Positions 23,851-32,572 of a DNA stretch of 47,845 nucleotides are shown in pieces (position 1 is the first letter of the stretch; the number at the start of each line of letters is the position of its first letter). This DNA is from Sutterella sp. (lineage in GTDB: Bacteria > Pseudomonadota > Gammaproteobacteria > Burkholderiales > Burkholderiaceae_F): positions 1 to 47,845 of the forward strand of contig JAGBFJ010000101.1 of the NCBI GenBank assembly GCA_017936545.1, given 5' to 3'. A program made the position numbers and the translations under genes. The notes beneath the pieces were generated by a model, which had not been told where the DNA came from, made no database searches, and was given only the letters and a program-made list of their open reading frames with translations.

Positions 23851-25218
23851 TTACTGAGCCGTTTCCCGCACCTGAGCCTCGTTGACCTGACGGCGAAAGC
23901 GCTCGAGAATCACCGCGCAGACGAAAAACGACAGGCATTCCGCAACGGCCTGGGCGGCGCAGAGACCTTCGATGCCGAAGACGAGCGGCAGTCCGGCCAC
24001 GGCGGGCAGAAAGAAGACGCCCTGTCTCAGGCTGGCGAGAAAGGTCGCCGTGCGGGCTCTGCCGAGCACCTGGAACGTCATGTTGGCGATCATGCTGACC
24101 GGAACGAAGGGAAAGCCGAGCGCCGTAAACTGCAGCGCCATGACGCCGATCGCGAGCACCTCGGGCTCGCGGATTTCAAAAAGACCGATGATGTCGGGCG
24201 CCAGGATCCAGGCGGCGACGGCGGCCGAGCACATGAAGGCGAACCCCGCCGACACAGTGCAGACCAGCGCCAGACGAATCCGATCAAACTTCCGGGCGCC
24301 CCAATTGAATCCCAGTACAGGCTGAAAACCCTGTCCGAGTCCGATCATGACCGCGTTGACACTCATCAGCACGCGTCCTTCGATGCTCATCGCGGCAACG
24401 GCGGCGTCACCGAAGGCGCCCGCCGACAGGTTGAGCACCGATGCGGCCGCCGCGCCGAGCAGATTGCGCGTGAGACTCGGAACGCCGTTTCCGAGAATTC
24501 TCGGCGCGAGCTCGCGAATGCGGGCAAACGTCGGCCTCTCAAGACGGATGAGTCCCCGGCCGAGGATGTAGTGCGACAGCAGTCCGGCAAAACTCACTGT
24601 CTGCGAAAGCACCGCCGCCCAGGCGGCGCCGCGGATGCCGAGATCGAACGTGAAGATGAAGAGCGGCGTCAGCAGCACGTTGAGGATGCCGCCCGACACC
24701 AGGCCGATCATGCCGATGAAGGCCAGGCCTTCGCTTCTGAGGAGATTGTTGAGCGTGAACGACGCGCACATCACCGGCGCGCCGAGAAGCAGGATTTCCG
24801 AATAGGCCCGCGCCCAGGGTAGGATGCCCGGCGTGGCGCCCGCCGCCCTCAGGAGGGGGTCGAGAAAGAGTTCGCCCAGCACCAGGTAGAGGAAACCGCC
24901 GGTGAGCACCATGACGAAGCCCGTGCCGGCAATCCGGCCGGCTTCGTCGACCCGGCCGGCGCCGAGCAGACGGGAGGTCTGCGAAGCGCAGCCCTGACCG
25001 ACCATGATGCCGATAGCGCCCATCAGGGTCTGCAGGGCGAACACGACGCCGAGCGCGCCGACCGCGGCCGTGCCAAGATACGACACGAAATAAGTGGAGG
25101 CCGTGTTGTACACCGCCGGCGTCAGCATGCTGATCATGGTCGGGATGCCGAGGCGAAGCACCAGCGGAAAAACCGGTGCCATCAGCATTCGTGTGCGGGT
25201 GGATTGATCGGCGGCCAT
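23851..25218 (-). CDS. MATE family efflux transporter (MepA-like)
   Basis: 455 residues, twelve predicted helices in two repeats, as expected for multidrug and toxic-compound cation antiporters. Repeat-1 features: LVLRLGIPTMISMLTPAVYNTASTYFVSYLGTAAVGALGVVFALQ and GIMVGQGCASQTSRLLGAGR. Repeat-2 features: SLTRNLLGAAAASVLNL, then GRVLMSVNAVMIGLGQGFQPVLGFNWGARKFDRIR, the MepA-type signature. The ATG at 25218 fits the family N-terminus. It is divergent from the lipoprotein gene; substrate unknown. Confidence 0.88.
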   Translation of the reverse strand: MAADQSTRTRMLMAPVFPLVLRLGIPTMISMLTPAVYNTASTYFVSYLGTAAVGALGVVFALQTLMGAIGIMVGQGCASQTSRLLGAGRVDEAGRIAGTGFVMVLTGGFLYLVLGELFLDPLLRAAGATPGILPWARAYSEILLLGAPVMCASFTLNNLLRSEGLAFIGMIGLVSGGILNVLLTPLFIFTFDLGIRGAAWAAVLSQTVSFAGLLSHYILGRGLIRLERPTFARIRELAPRILGNGVPSLTRNLLGAAAASVLNLSAGAFGDAAVAAMSIEGRVLMSVNAVMIGLGQGFQPVLGFNWGARKFDRIRLALVCTVSAGFAFMCSAAVAAWILAPDIIGLFEIREPEVLAIGVMALQFTALGFPFVPVSMIANMTFQVLGRARTATFLASLRQGVFFLPAVAGLPLVFGIEGLCAAQAVAECLSFFVCAVILERFRRQVNEAQVRETAQ

Positions 25219-25285
25219 GAAAGAACTGCAAAACGAAAAACGGATCTGCCAGCGGAAATGTCTGCTTGCTATTTTAGACGGCCCC

Positions 25286-25312
25286 GTCGGCGCCGACTTT
25301 GCTAAAGTCGGC
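25286..25312. promoter_or_regulatory. Overlapping palindromes between MATE and lipoprotein genes
   Basis: GTCGGCGCCGAC (25286-25297, perfect) overlaps GCCGACTTT-GCT-AAAGTCGGC (25292-25312, 9-bp arms). Located in the divergent promoter region, 30 bp before the lipoprotein ATG; operator or hairpin. Confidence 0.45.
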
Positions 25313-25342
25313 CTGATGCTTTGTTCGTTCGGAAAACTCTTT

Positions 25343-25696
25343 ATGCACCGGCGCCTCTTACTTGCGTCTCTTTCTCTTCCGCTTCTTGCCTCCTGCGCGT
25401 CCCGCCCTTCCGCGCCTACGCTGACGGGCAGATGGCTTCAGCCAGTTCCGGGCATGCCCGGCGCCGAACAGGGCTTCGAACTGCTGCCGGACGGCAGCGC
25501 ACGCTCCCTCAGCATGGTCTCCCTCGTCTACGAGCGCTGGTCCTCCGACGGCAGAACCCTGGTGCTCGCCGGCAAAAGCGTCGGCAACCGGCAGACCATC
25601 CCCTTTGAAGAGCGCCTTCTCATCGTGAAGCTCACCGAAACGGAGCTTCGCGTCCGAAACGGTGATTTCGAACTAGCCTGGCATCGGGCTCTCTGA
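25343..25696 (+). CDS. Lipocalin-like lipoprotein
   Basis: 117 residues. MHRRLLLASLSLPLLASCASRPS is a lipoprotein signal with lipobox LLASC, so the mature protein is lipid-anchored at Cys18. The domain LTGRWLQPVPGMPGAEQGFELLPDGSARSLSMVSLVYERWSSDGRTLVLAGKSVGNRQTIPFEERLLIVKLTETELRVRNGDFELAWHRA matches the small lipocalin-like family in which a G-x-W opens the barrel and short beta strands follow. Ligand unknown. The ATG at 25343 is preferred over in-frame upstream codons because the signal peptide begins there. Monocistronic. Confidence 0.75.
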   Translation: MHRRLLLASLSLPLLASCASRPSAPTLTGRWLQPVPGMPGAEQGFELLPDGSARSLSMVSLVYERWSSDGRTLVLAGKSVGNRQTIPFEERLLIVKLTETELRVRNGDFELAWHRAL

Positions 25697-25706
25697 GCAT
25701 CTCTCT

Positions 25707-26060
25707 TCAGTTTTTCAGCGCTAGACCGTTCTCTCTGAGCCACCTGCGAACCCGCCGGTCCCGTGCACCGGCCGATCCGAAAATCGGGAGATGCGCGCCG
25801 AGACGAACGCCGGCGAGCGCCGCCTCAAGATCCGATCGGGTCTTCATGACGCCGCCTCCGCCGTGGGTGCTGCCGGTCACTGCAAACAGTCCCCCCAGAC
25901 CTTGCCCTCGCAGCCAGGCGGCAAGAGGCTCGGCCGCCCGCCCGTCCCAGGTCGTCGTCAGAATGACCAGCGCATCGTAGTCCGCACGCTCAAGCAGCGG
26001 ACTTCGGACTGCTCTGACGGTGCCGGCCGTTCTTTCGAGCCTGATTTCCCGGACGATGAT
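25707..26060 (-). pseudogene. Flavodoxin-like protein, N-terminally truncated remnant
   Basis: Only the C-terminal 118 codons remain, ending in TGA at 25707. The translation reads YDALVILTTTWDGRAAEPLAAWLRG, then FAVTGSTHGGGGVMKTRSDLEAAL, then VRRWLRENGLALKN. The W-x-G loop, the T-H-G-G-G-G loop and the terminal V-x-x-W-L helix are hallmarks of flavodoxin-like proteins. The FMN phosphate loop and the rest of the N-terminal half are absent, with no start codon or promoter in place. The remnant ends exactly where the hydrolase reading frame begins on the other strand, pointing to a deletion that removed both 5' ends. Confidence 0.7.
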
Positions 26061-27061
26061 CCGCCGCGCCTGTCTCCCAGAACCCCTTCGGTCTCGTCTA
26101 TGAAGGCGCCGTCCGTGAAAACACCGTTGGTCAGGTCAACCTCACGCCCGTGAGCTACATCCTTCACGGCCGCCGCATTGCCGCCAATGTCTATATGCCG
26201 GCGGGCTTCGACCCTGCCAAAAAGTATCCGGCCGTCGTGGTCGCCCATCCGAACGGCGGCGTGAAGGAACAGGTGGCCGGCCTCTATGCCCAGCGTCTCG
26301 CTGAACTCGGCTACGTCACGCTGGCCGCCGACGCCTCATTGCAGAGGGTGAGCGAAGGCGAACCGCGCAACACCGACAAGCCCTATTACCGCACCGAAGA
26401 CATCCGCGGCATGGCGGACAATATTTCGACATATGCCGGCGTCGATGCCTCGCGCCTCGGCGTGCTCGGCATCTGCGGTGGCGGCGGCTATACGATCAAT
26501 GCCGCCAAGTCCGACCGCCGCTTCAAGGCGGTCGCCACCCTCTCCATGTTCAACACCGGAGAAGTCCGCCGCAACGGCTACATGAATTCGGCCCTCGGCA
26601 CGGTGAAGGAACGCATGCAGGCTGCGTCCGATGCCCGAGCGAAGTCTCTCGCCGGCGGCGAGCCTGTCTATGCCGGCAATGTGGACCTTGATCACGTCAC
26701 GGATGAAGCCGTCGCCAAGATCACAAACGATCTTTACCGCGAAGGACTGATTTACTACGGACAGACCCACCGTCATCCGAATTCGACCTTCCGCTACACC
26801 GAGGCGAGCCTGATGGCCCTCATGACCTGGGACGCGCGCGACCGGGTCGAGCTGATCACGGCGCCGCTGCTCATGATGGCGGGCGACAAGGCCGACTCGC
26901 TCTACATAACGAAGGAAGTCTTCGAGCTCGCCACGGGCACGAAGGACAAGGATCTCTTCCTGATTCCGGGCGCAACGCATATTCAGACCTACTGGCGTCC
27001 TGAATACGTGAATGCCGCCGTCGGCAAGCTTGCCGACTTCTACGGCCGTCACATGAAATAA
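26060..27061 (+). pseudogene. Alpha/beta hydrolase (YcjY-like), 5' end missing
   Basis: Hydrolase family with intact core: KKYPAVVVAHPNGGVKEQVAGLYAQRLAELGYVTLAADAS, the nucleophile-elbow region LGVLGICGGGGYTINAAKSD and C-terminal LMMAGDKADSLY and IPGATHIQTYW. Cys in GICGGG takes the nucleophile position, as in dienelactone-hydrolase relatives. Family-like sequence extends upstream of the first usable start (GTG 26150) through FGLVYEGAVRENTVGQVNLTPVSY to a TGA at 26057. The signal peptide and start codon expected before SAAPVSQNP are gone. Translation from GTG 26150 (303 residues, no good ribosome site) might still give a cytoplasmic protein, so pseudogene status is probable rather than proven. 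Confidence 0.7.
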
Positions 27062-27138
27062 CCGGGGCCGGACTTGCGCGGTGCCGTTCTCTCCGGCGCC
27101 GCTTCCGTACAATGCCGACATACACCGAGGGGACCGCT

Positions 27139-27978
27139 ATGCCCGATTCCGACTGGCAGTTTCATGCCGACAGGCTCATGAGCCGCATTGCCGAACGCTA
27201 TCGCGAGAACAGACGCGACTGGACGAAGATCCGCGGGCTCAACCTCAGCTGGAGCGACCATGACGAGACGGAAATGAGCTGCTTCTACACCTTGTCCGCC
27301 GCCCTCATTCTCCAGGGCGACAAACGCGTTCGGGTAGGCAGCGTCGAACACGTCTACGGCGCCGGCGGCATGGTGTCGCTCTCGCTCAAGCTCGATCCCT
27401 ATTTCCTCGCCGAGCTTGCCCGCGAGGGCGGCCTGGCGTCCGGCAGCGGCTGCGTCAGCGAAGATGCCCAGGCTCTCTGCGTCTGCGAGAGTACGGCCGC
27501 CATCGTCGAAGCCTTCGATCAGCTCGTACGCCTTCTGGATGACGAAAACGAGCTGAAGGTCCTTGAAGAAGGCTGCCGGAGGCGCATTCACTGGCTCGTC
27601 CTCACCCACAGCCGCAGTCTCAACCTGCGGCAGCTCTGCGACCGCCGTCTGCCGGGCTCTCGCATCGCCGAGGCCGTCGCCTGGATCCGCGAACACTATC
27701 GGGAGCCGCTGCCGGTTGAAAAACTGGCTTCAGTGAGCGCCATGTCGGTCTCGACCTTCCATCACCACTTCAAGGCCATTACGTCGCTTTCACCCCTGCA
27801 GTACCAGAAGCGCATGCGGCTCCATGAAGCCAAGCGCCTGATGCTTTCAGAAAACCGCAGCGCGTCGACCGCCGCCTTCGAAGTGGACTACGTCAGCGTG
27901 CAGCAGTTCACCCGCGACTACAAGCGGCTTTTCGGCAATCCACCCGGCCGCGATGCCAAGGAAAGCAAAGGCGGCTGA
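27139..27978 (+). CDS. AraC-family transcriptional regulator (AraC_N type), sensor domain apparently shortened
   Basis: 279 residues; ATG 27139 with GAGGGGA 5 bases upstream. The C-terminal HTH_18 domain is complete: RIAEAVAWIREHYREPLPVEKLASVSAMSVSTFHHHFKAITSLSPLQYQKRMRLHEAKRLML, then STAAFEVDYVSVQQFTRDYKRLFGNPP. The N-terminal AraC_N cupin-like domain shows ALILQGDKRVRVGSVEHVYGAGGM running directly into VSLSLKLDPYFLAEL. In family members about 20 residues (VSSVDLPV...ASPE.PYL) normally lie between, so an in-frame deletion is likely. Such regulators commonly sit beside YcjY-type hydrolases and flavodoxins, as here. A TACAAT -10 lies at 27108-27113. Confidence 0.8.
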   Translation: MPDSDWQFHADRLMSRIAERYRENRRDWTKIRGLNLSWSDHDETEMSCFYTLSAALILQGDKRVRVGSVEHVYGAGGMVSLSLKLDPYFLAELAREGGLASGSGCVSEDAQALCVCESTAAIVEAFDQLVRLLDDENELKVLEEGCRRRIHWLVLTHSRSLNLRQLCDRRLPGSRIAEAVAWIREHYREPLPVEKLASVSAMSVSTFHHHFKAITSLSPLQYQKRMRLHEAKRLMLSENRSASTAAFEVDYVSVQQFTRDYKRLFGNPPGRDAKESKGG

Positions 27979-28055
27979 GCTGTTCCCGAAAACCCTCACG
28001 CACGGACCGCCCTCGGCTACAATCTGCCTTTTCGATTTTTTCTTTCGCTTTTCTC

Positions 28056-29048
28056 ATGATGCAGAGCCTCCCGGTGCCGCCCCTTGCCGTCGCTCCCATG
28101 GAGGGACTGACGGGCTTTCCCTTCAGAAGGGTTCACGCCCGCCTTTTCGGCGGCGCCGAAAGCTACTGGATTCCGTTCGTCACGCCGACCGCGCTTCCCC
28201 GCTTCACGGACCGTCAGATGCGCGAACTTCGCCCAGAAATCAACGAAGGCTTCCGAGCGGTTCCCCAGCTGCTGACGCGCCGCTCCCAGGACTTCATCTG
28301 GGCCGCCAAAGCACTCGCCAAGATGGGTTACGACGAAGTCAATCTCAATCTCGGCTGCCCCGCCGGCACCGTCGTCGCCAAGGGCAAAGGCTCCGGTTTT
28401 CTTCGCGAACCCTATGCTCTCAACGATTTCCTGACCGACATCTTTTCCGCCGATCTGCCGATTGCGATCTCCGTCAAGACGCGCGTAGGCTTTGCCGACG
28501 AAGACGAATTCGACCGTCTCTGCGGCATCTATTCGCGCTATCCGATGAAGTCGCTCACGATCCATCCGCGGCTCAAGACCGATCAGTACAAGGGAACGGT
28601 GCGCCTCGGCACGCTCGACCGCGTCTACGCGTCACTTCCCATGCCCGTCGGCTACAACGGCGACATCGTAACGCCGGCCGACTGCTTCGCCGCGACCGAC
28701 CGCTATCCGAATCTTGCCCACGTCATGATCGGACGCGCCCTGATGGCCGATCCGGCGCTTCTGCGCAAGATCCGCGGCGGACCGGCAGCGACGCTCGACG
28801 AACTCGAAACGTTCCGTCACGCCCTTTTCGAGTCCTATCTCGACGCCTTCGGCAGTCTCAAGAACACCATGATGCGTATGAAGGAATACTGGTTCTATCA
28901 GCTGAGCCTTTTCGATGAAAGCGAAAAGCCGGGCAAAGCCATCTTCAAAGCCAAAACACTGGAAGACTTCGAGACTGCCGTGCGCACCGTCATGGCCGAA
29001 TGCCCGCTGCGAACCGATGCCCGCATGGGCTGGTACAAGCCGCTCTGA
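28056..29048 (+). CDS. dus: tRNA-dihydrouridine synthase
   Basis: 330-residue FMN enzyme that reduces uridine to dihydrouridine in tRNA D-loops using NADPH. TIM-barrel motifs: LAVAPMEGLTGFPFRR, then VNLNLGCPAGTVVAKGKGSGFL with catalytic Cys101, ISVKTRVGF, SLTIHPRLKTDQYKG (FMN-binding His/Arg), PVGYNGDIVTPAD and HVMIGRALMADPALLRKI. The C-terminal helical tRNA-binding domain is present (residues 245-330). Which Dus subclass it is cannot be decided by eye. Start is one of two adjacent ATGs; a TACAAT -10 is at 28018-28023. Confidence 0.9.
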   Translation: MMQSLPVPPLAVAPMEGLTGFPFRRVHARLFGGAESYWIPFVTPTALPRFTDRQMRELRPEINEGFRAVPQLLTRRSQDFIWAAKALAKMGYDEVNLNLGCPAGTVVAKGKGSGFLREPYALNDFLTDIFSADLPIAISVKTRVGFADEDEFDRLCGIYSRYPMKSLTIHPRLKTDQYKGTVRLGTLDRVYASLPMPVGYNGDIVTPADCFAATDRYPNLAHVMIGRALMADPALLRKIRGGPAATLDELETFRHALFESYLDAFGSLKNTMMRMKEYWFYQLSLFDESEKPGKAIFKAKTLEDFETAVRTVMAECPLRTDARMGWYKPL

Positions 29049-29081
29049 CGAAACACGTTTCCCTGCAGCTGCAGAAAGCAC

Positions 29082-29113
29082 AAAGGCGAATCGTCCTGCA
29101 CGATCCGCCTTTT
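29082..29113. terminator. Bidirectional terminator between dus and P1 peptidase
   Basis: AAAGGCG-A-ATCGT and ACGAT-C-CGCCTTTT, loop CCTGC; A-run on the left and T-run on the right serve both convergent genes. Confidence 0.8.
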
Positions 29114-29131
29114 CTATCCCGAACGGGATTT

Positions 29132-30118
29132 TTACGGTGTTTTGCCCTCCTCCCGGAGCATGGCGAGCACCGTTTCAAGCGGTACCGGTTCCGCGACCGA
29201 ACCGTCAAACGTGCGTACCGGCATCGCCGCAAAGAGCGAATTGAGGATCGCCTCCTCCGCCGCTTCAATCGCCTCCATGAAAAGCGGCGTCATGTCGTCG
29301 TTTCTGACCGTGCGGAAAGTCGGACAGCTGAGTGCCGGCGCATCGTGAGCGATTCTGTTTTCCGGCGCCGTTGAAAAGGCCAGCACGAAGTCGCCCGATC
29401 CGTTGGAACCGACGCCGCCCGTTCTGGCGAGGCCCATGAAGGCGCGCTTGGCCAGGCGTTCGAGATTTCTGGAATCGAGAGGAGCATCCGTGGCGACGAT
29501 GATGACGGCGGAGCCGTCGGCCGATTCCACGGCCTTCTGCCAGGGCCAGCCGCCCGCCGCGGACGGCAGTACGCGCGACGACGTGCCGATGCCCGCCTTG
29601 AAGCCGAAGGCCTTCGTCCCCGTGCCCGCGCCGACGCATCCTTCCGCAACCGGCCCCGCGGAAGCGCCTTCAAGCGCCGCTCTGACATGTTCAGGTCTGA
29701 CGAAGCGTGCGCGGATGTCGTTGAAGCCGCCGTCGTTCGTTTCTCCGACGAAGGCGTTGACGCTTCGCACGCCGGCGTTCTCCGGATAGGAAAACGTCCA
29801 GTCGATCAGTCCGTCCAGACCAGCCGCCACGGAAAGCGTATTGGTGAGAACAATCGGCGTCTCCAGATTGCCGAGCTCCAGGATCTGAGGATAGCCGGTC
29901 ATTTTGCCGAAGGCGTTGGCGATGAAGAACCCGGCCGGTACCTTTTCCTGAAAGAGATTGCCCGGATGCGGCCGGATCGCCGTCACGCCCGTATGCATGC
30001 CCTTCCCGTCGTCGCTCAGCGTGACGTGGCCGACCAGGACGCCGGACACGTCCGTCAGCGCATTGTGCGGACCGGATTCGAAAACCCCGATGCGCAGACC
30101 GCAGTCGCGAACTCTCAT
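29132..30118 (-). CDS. P1 family peptidase (DmpA/BapA-type aminopeptidase, S58)
   Basis: 328-residue Ntn-fold peptidase that self-cleaves before a serine to give two subunits; members release N-terminal amino acids or beta-amino acids from small peptides. The processing site is RTGGVGSNGSGDFVLAFST, with nucleophile Ser238. Other family blocks: LTDVSGVLVGHVTL, TGVTAIRPH, NAFGKMTGYPQILELGNLETPIVLTNTLSVAAGLDGL, VNAFVGETNDGGFNDIRARFV and VGAGTGTKAFGFKAGIGTSSRVLP. No signal peptide, so cytoplasmic. It follows the small protein gene by 65 bp in the same direction. Confidence 0.88.
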   Translation of the reverse strand: MRVRDCGLRIGVFESGPHNALTDVSGVLVGHVTLSDDGKGMHTGVTAIRPHPGNLFQEKVPAGFFIANAFGKMTGYPQILELGNLETPIVLTNTLSVAAGLDGLIDWTFSYPENAGVRSVNAFVGETNDGGFNDIRARFVRPEHVRAALEGASAGPVAEGCVGAGTGTKAFGFKAGIGTSSRVLPSAAGGWPWQKAVESADGSAVIIVATDAPLDSRNLERLAKRAFMGLARTGGVGSNGSGDFVLAFSTAPENRIAHDAPALSCPTFRTVRNDDMTPLFMEAIEAAEEAILNSLFAAMPVRTFDGSVAEPVPLETVLAMLREEGKTP

Positions 30119-30183
30119 CCCGAACTCCTCAGCAGGATCTCACTTCCGTTCCGAATGATGCCGGCAGCGCGGTACGCATCCGG

Positions 30184-30381
30184 TCATCTGGCCGTATGTG
30201 TGCTGATCGTCATCCTGCGGCTGTTGTACACAACGATCACGCTGTTCTTCTTCACGGTCACGGTGTTCGCCGTGTAGCCCATCAGCTCGCCGGTCACGCA
30301 AAAGAGCTGATAGCGCTTCATGTCGTAGACGCAGACCAGCGGTCCGCGCTGAATGGCTGTGGCAATGACTGGATCGGCCAT
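30184..30381 (-). CDS. Small conserved protein of unknown function, 65 aa
   Basis: ATG 30381 with AGAGG 7 bases upstream. The sequence ADPVIATAIQRGPLVCVYDMKRYQLFCVTGELMGYTANTVTVKKNSVIVVYNSRRMTISTHTAR is built of short beta strands. It resembles, from memory, a family of tiny bacterial proteins with a V-x-V-Y-D-x-x-x-x-Q-L segment and a second V-x-V-Y copy (here VCVYDMKRYQLF and VIVVYNSRRMTI), that is, an internal repeat. Function unknown. The strand pattern and ribosome site make it a real gene despite its size. Probably cotranscribed with the P1 peptidase. Confidence 0.65.
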   Translation of the reverse strand: MADPVIATAIQRGPLVCVYDMKRYQLFCVTGELMGYTANTVTVKKNSVIVVYNSRRMTISTHTAR

Positions 30382-30490
30382 GATTGCGCCTCTTGAAATG
30401 AACAAACAATGATGCGCTTCGCAGCGGCATCGTCTCTCTGATGATACCGCCGCAGCTGCACGGACTGGGTGCCGTCCACCGATTCCGAGC

Positions 30491-32050
30491 TCAGCTCAGG
30501 AAGAACCGGCAGGCCGGATTGTCGGTTTCGTCCCAGTAGCGGTAGCCGAGATTGCGGCGGCTGAGCTTCTTCAGGAAGTCTTCAAAGAGCGCATCGTCTT
30601 CCGGCGGCACCTGGATGCCGACGAACACACGGGCGAAGTCGGCGCCGTTGTTCCGGTAGTGGAAGAGCGAGATGTTCCACTGCGGTGCGAGAGACGTCAG
30701 AAAGAGCATCAGCGCGCCCGGGCGTTCCGGGAATTCAAAGCGCAGCAGATGTTCGTTCGTCGCCAGCTTGCTGTGTCCGCCCACCATGTGGCGAAGATGA
30801 AGCTTGCTCAGCTCGTCGTTCGTCAGGTTGAGCGCCGGCAGATTGTTCTCGTTGAAGAGCTTCTCGAGCGCATCGGCATCATCGGGACCGGAGGTCTGAA
30901 TGCCGACGTAGATGTACGCCTTTTCCGTGTCGCTGATGCGGTAGTTGAATTCCGTCACGCTGCGGCTGCCGACCAGTTCGCAGAGCCTGCGGAACGCGCC
31001 GCGTTCTTCGGGGATGGTGACGGCAAACACGGCTTCTCGGCCTTCGCCGTACTCGGCGCGTTCGGAGACGAAGCGCAGACGGTCGAAATTCATGTTGGCG
31101 CCCGAGGTGATCGCGACGAGCGTCATGCCCTGCGCGTTTTCACGCCGCACCCAGGCCTTGAGGCCGGCAAGCGAGAGCGCGCCGGACGGTTCGACGATGG
31201 TGCGGGTATCCTCGAACACATCCTTGATGGCCGCGCAGATTTCGTCGGAGTCCACCAGGATGATGTCGTCGAGATTCTCCATGCAAAGTCGCAGCGTTTC
31301 GTCGCCGACGCGCTTCACAGCGGTGCCGTCGGAGAAAAGACCGACGTCGTCGAGTGCCACGTTGCAGCCGGCGTCGATCGAACGCTTCATCGCGTCGGAA
31401 TCGACGGTTTCAACGCCGATCACCTTGATTTCGGGATAGATGGCCTTGATGTAGGTGGCCACGCCCGCAGCGAGGCCGCCCCCTCCGATCTGAACGAAAA
31501 TCGCATCGGGCCGGGAACCGTCCGAGGGCTGATACTGGCGCAGGATCTCCATGCCGATCGTCCCCTGACCCGCAATGACAAGCGGATCGTCGAAGGGATG
31601 CACGAAGGTGAGCCCCTCCTGCTGCTGAAGCTTCACGGCATGGGCCGCCGCGTCGGAGAAGCTGTCGCCCGCCAGGACGACTTCGCCGCCGAGATTGCGG
31701 ACCGCCTCCACCTTGAGTCGCGGGGCCGTCACCGGCATGACGATCACCGCACGGCATCCGAGCCGTCTGGCAGCCAGCGCCACACCCTGGGCATGATTGC
31801 CGGCAGAGGCGCAGATGACGCCGCGGGCCCGTTCTTCAGGACTCAGGTGCACCATCTTGTTGAAGGCGCCGCGAAGTTTGAAGGAAAAGACCGGCTGCTG
31901 GTCTTCACGCTTCAGAAGCACCTTGTTGCCGATGCGGCGGGAGAGTCTGCGCGCTTCGTCGAGCGGCGTCTCTTCAGCCACGTCGTACACGCGGGCCGTC
32001 AGGATGCGGCGTAGATACGTATTGCGGTTCAGCGTTTCACTTGCGGACAT
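30491..32050 (-). CDS. ilvA: Threonine ammonia-lyase, biosynthetic
   Basis: 519-residue PLP enzyme that converts L-threonine to 2-oxobutanoate and ammonia, the first step of isoleucine synthesis. The PLP lysine is Lys58 in VFSFKLRGAFNKM; phosphate-binding GGGGLA and SAGNHAQGVA are present. Two C-terminal ACT-like regulatory domains (about residues 335-415 and 430-515: VFAVTIPEERGAFRRLCELVG and LRFEFPERPGALMLFLTSL) mark the long isoleucine-inhibited form rather than the catabolic TdcB. Length matches E. coli IlvA. The start is ATG 32050, with a weak ribosome site. Confidence 0.94.
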   Translation of the reverse strand: MSASETLNRNTYLRRILTARVYDVAEETPLDEARRLSRRIGNKVLLKREDQQPVFSFKLRGAFNKMVHLSPEERARGVICASAGNHAQGVALAARRLGCRAVIVMPVTAPRLKVEAVRNLGGEVVLAGDSFSDAAAHAVKLQQQEGLTFVHPFDDPLVIAGQGTIGMEILRQYQPSDGSRPDAIFVQIGGGGLAAGVATYIKAIYPEIKVIGVETVDSDAMKRSIDAGCNVALDDVGLFSDGTAVKRVGDETLRLCMENLDDIILVDSDEICAAIKDVFEDTRTIVEPSGALSLAGLKAWVRRENAQGMTLVAITSGANMNFDRLRFVSERAEYGEGREAVFAVTIPEERGAFRRLCELVGSRSVTEFNYRISDTEKAYIYVGIQTSGPDDADALEKLFNENNLPALNLTNDELSKLHLRHMVGGHSKLATNEHLLRFEFPERPGALMLFLTSLAPQWNISLFHYRNNGADFARVFVGIQVPPEDDALFEDFLKKLSRRNLGYRYWDETDNPACRFFLS

Positions 32051-32572
32051 ACGAAATCAAGTATCGGAAATCGGAGGAAGAGGGAAAACGCCGGCCGTAT
32101 TCCCCTTCGGATGCCTGAAAAGCCCTCCGGGAGAAGCGGCCGTCTTTTTCAGTCGGATTCAACGAGAATACACGGATTCCGGGGAAAAAGGCGGCTCCCC
32201 CTCCCCTTTTGGAGACAAGAGAACTCCGTTTCAGCAACACGTCGTCATTTCCGGAGGCCTTCCGTCCATCTCCGGCAAGCCCTAGGGGACCGCTTCACCT
32301 AGAAACGGCCCCCTTCACGACGACCGGCTCCTTGGGTTCGGCCGCACGCCGGTCGGCGTCTTCGGAGAACGGCCGCGAATGCGCCTTGTGGCACAGACCG
32401 ATTCACGCTGCATTGGTTCAATATATCCGGACTGTTTCGGGAATCATTCTGAGCGGGTCAAAAGGCGAGACAGGTATAAAAATCACGGGGGCTTGCCTTA
32501 TTCATCATCAGTCAGATCAGTGAGAAGAGAAAGCCTTCTTCGGGGATTAGTCGTTCTGAAACCGACTGTCTC
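32051..32572. other. Intergenic region without recognisable gene
   Basis: About 520 bp between ilvA and the ancestral end of the gsiB pseudogene. I find no convincing open frame, RNA gene or terminator. It must hold the ilvA promoter. Confidence 0.5.

Noticed and set aside
32051-32572. tRNA-like stretch (AAATCGAACCCGCC near 32600)
   Set aside because: No acceptor or anticodon stem can be built around it, and it lies in the gsiB coding remnant.
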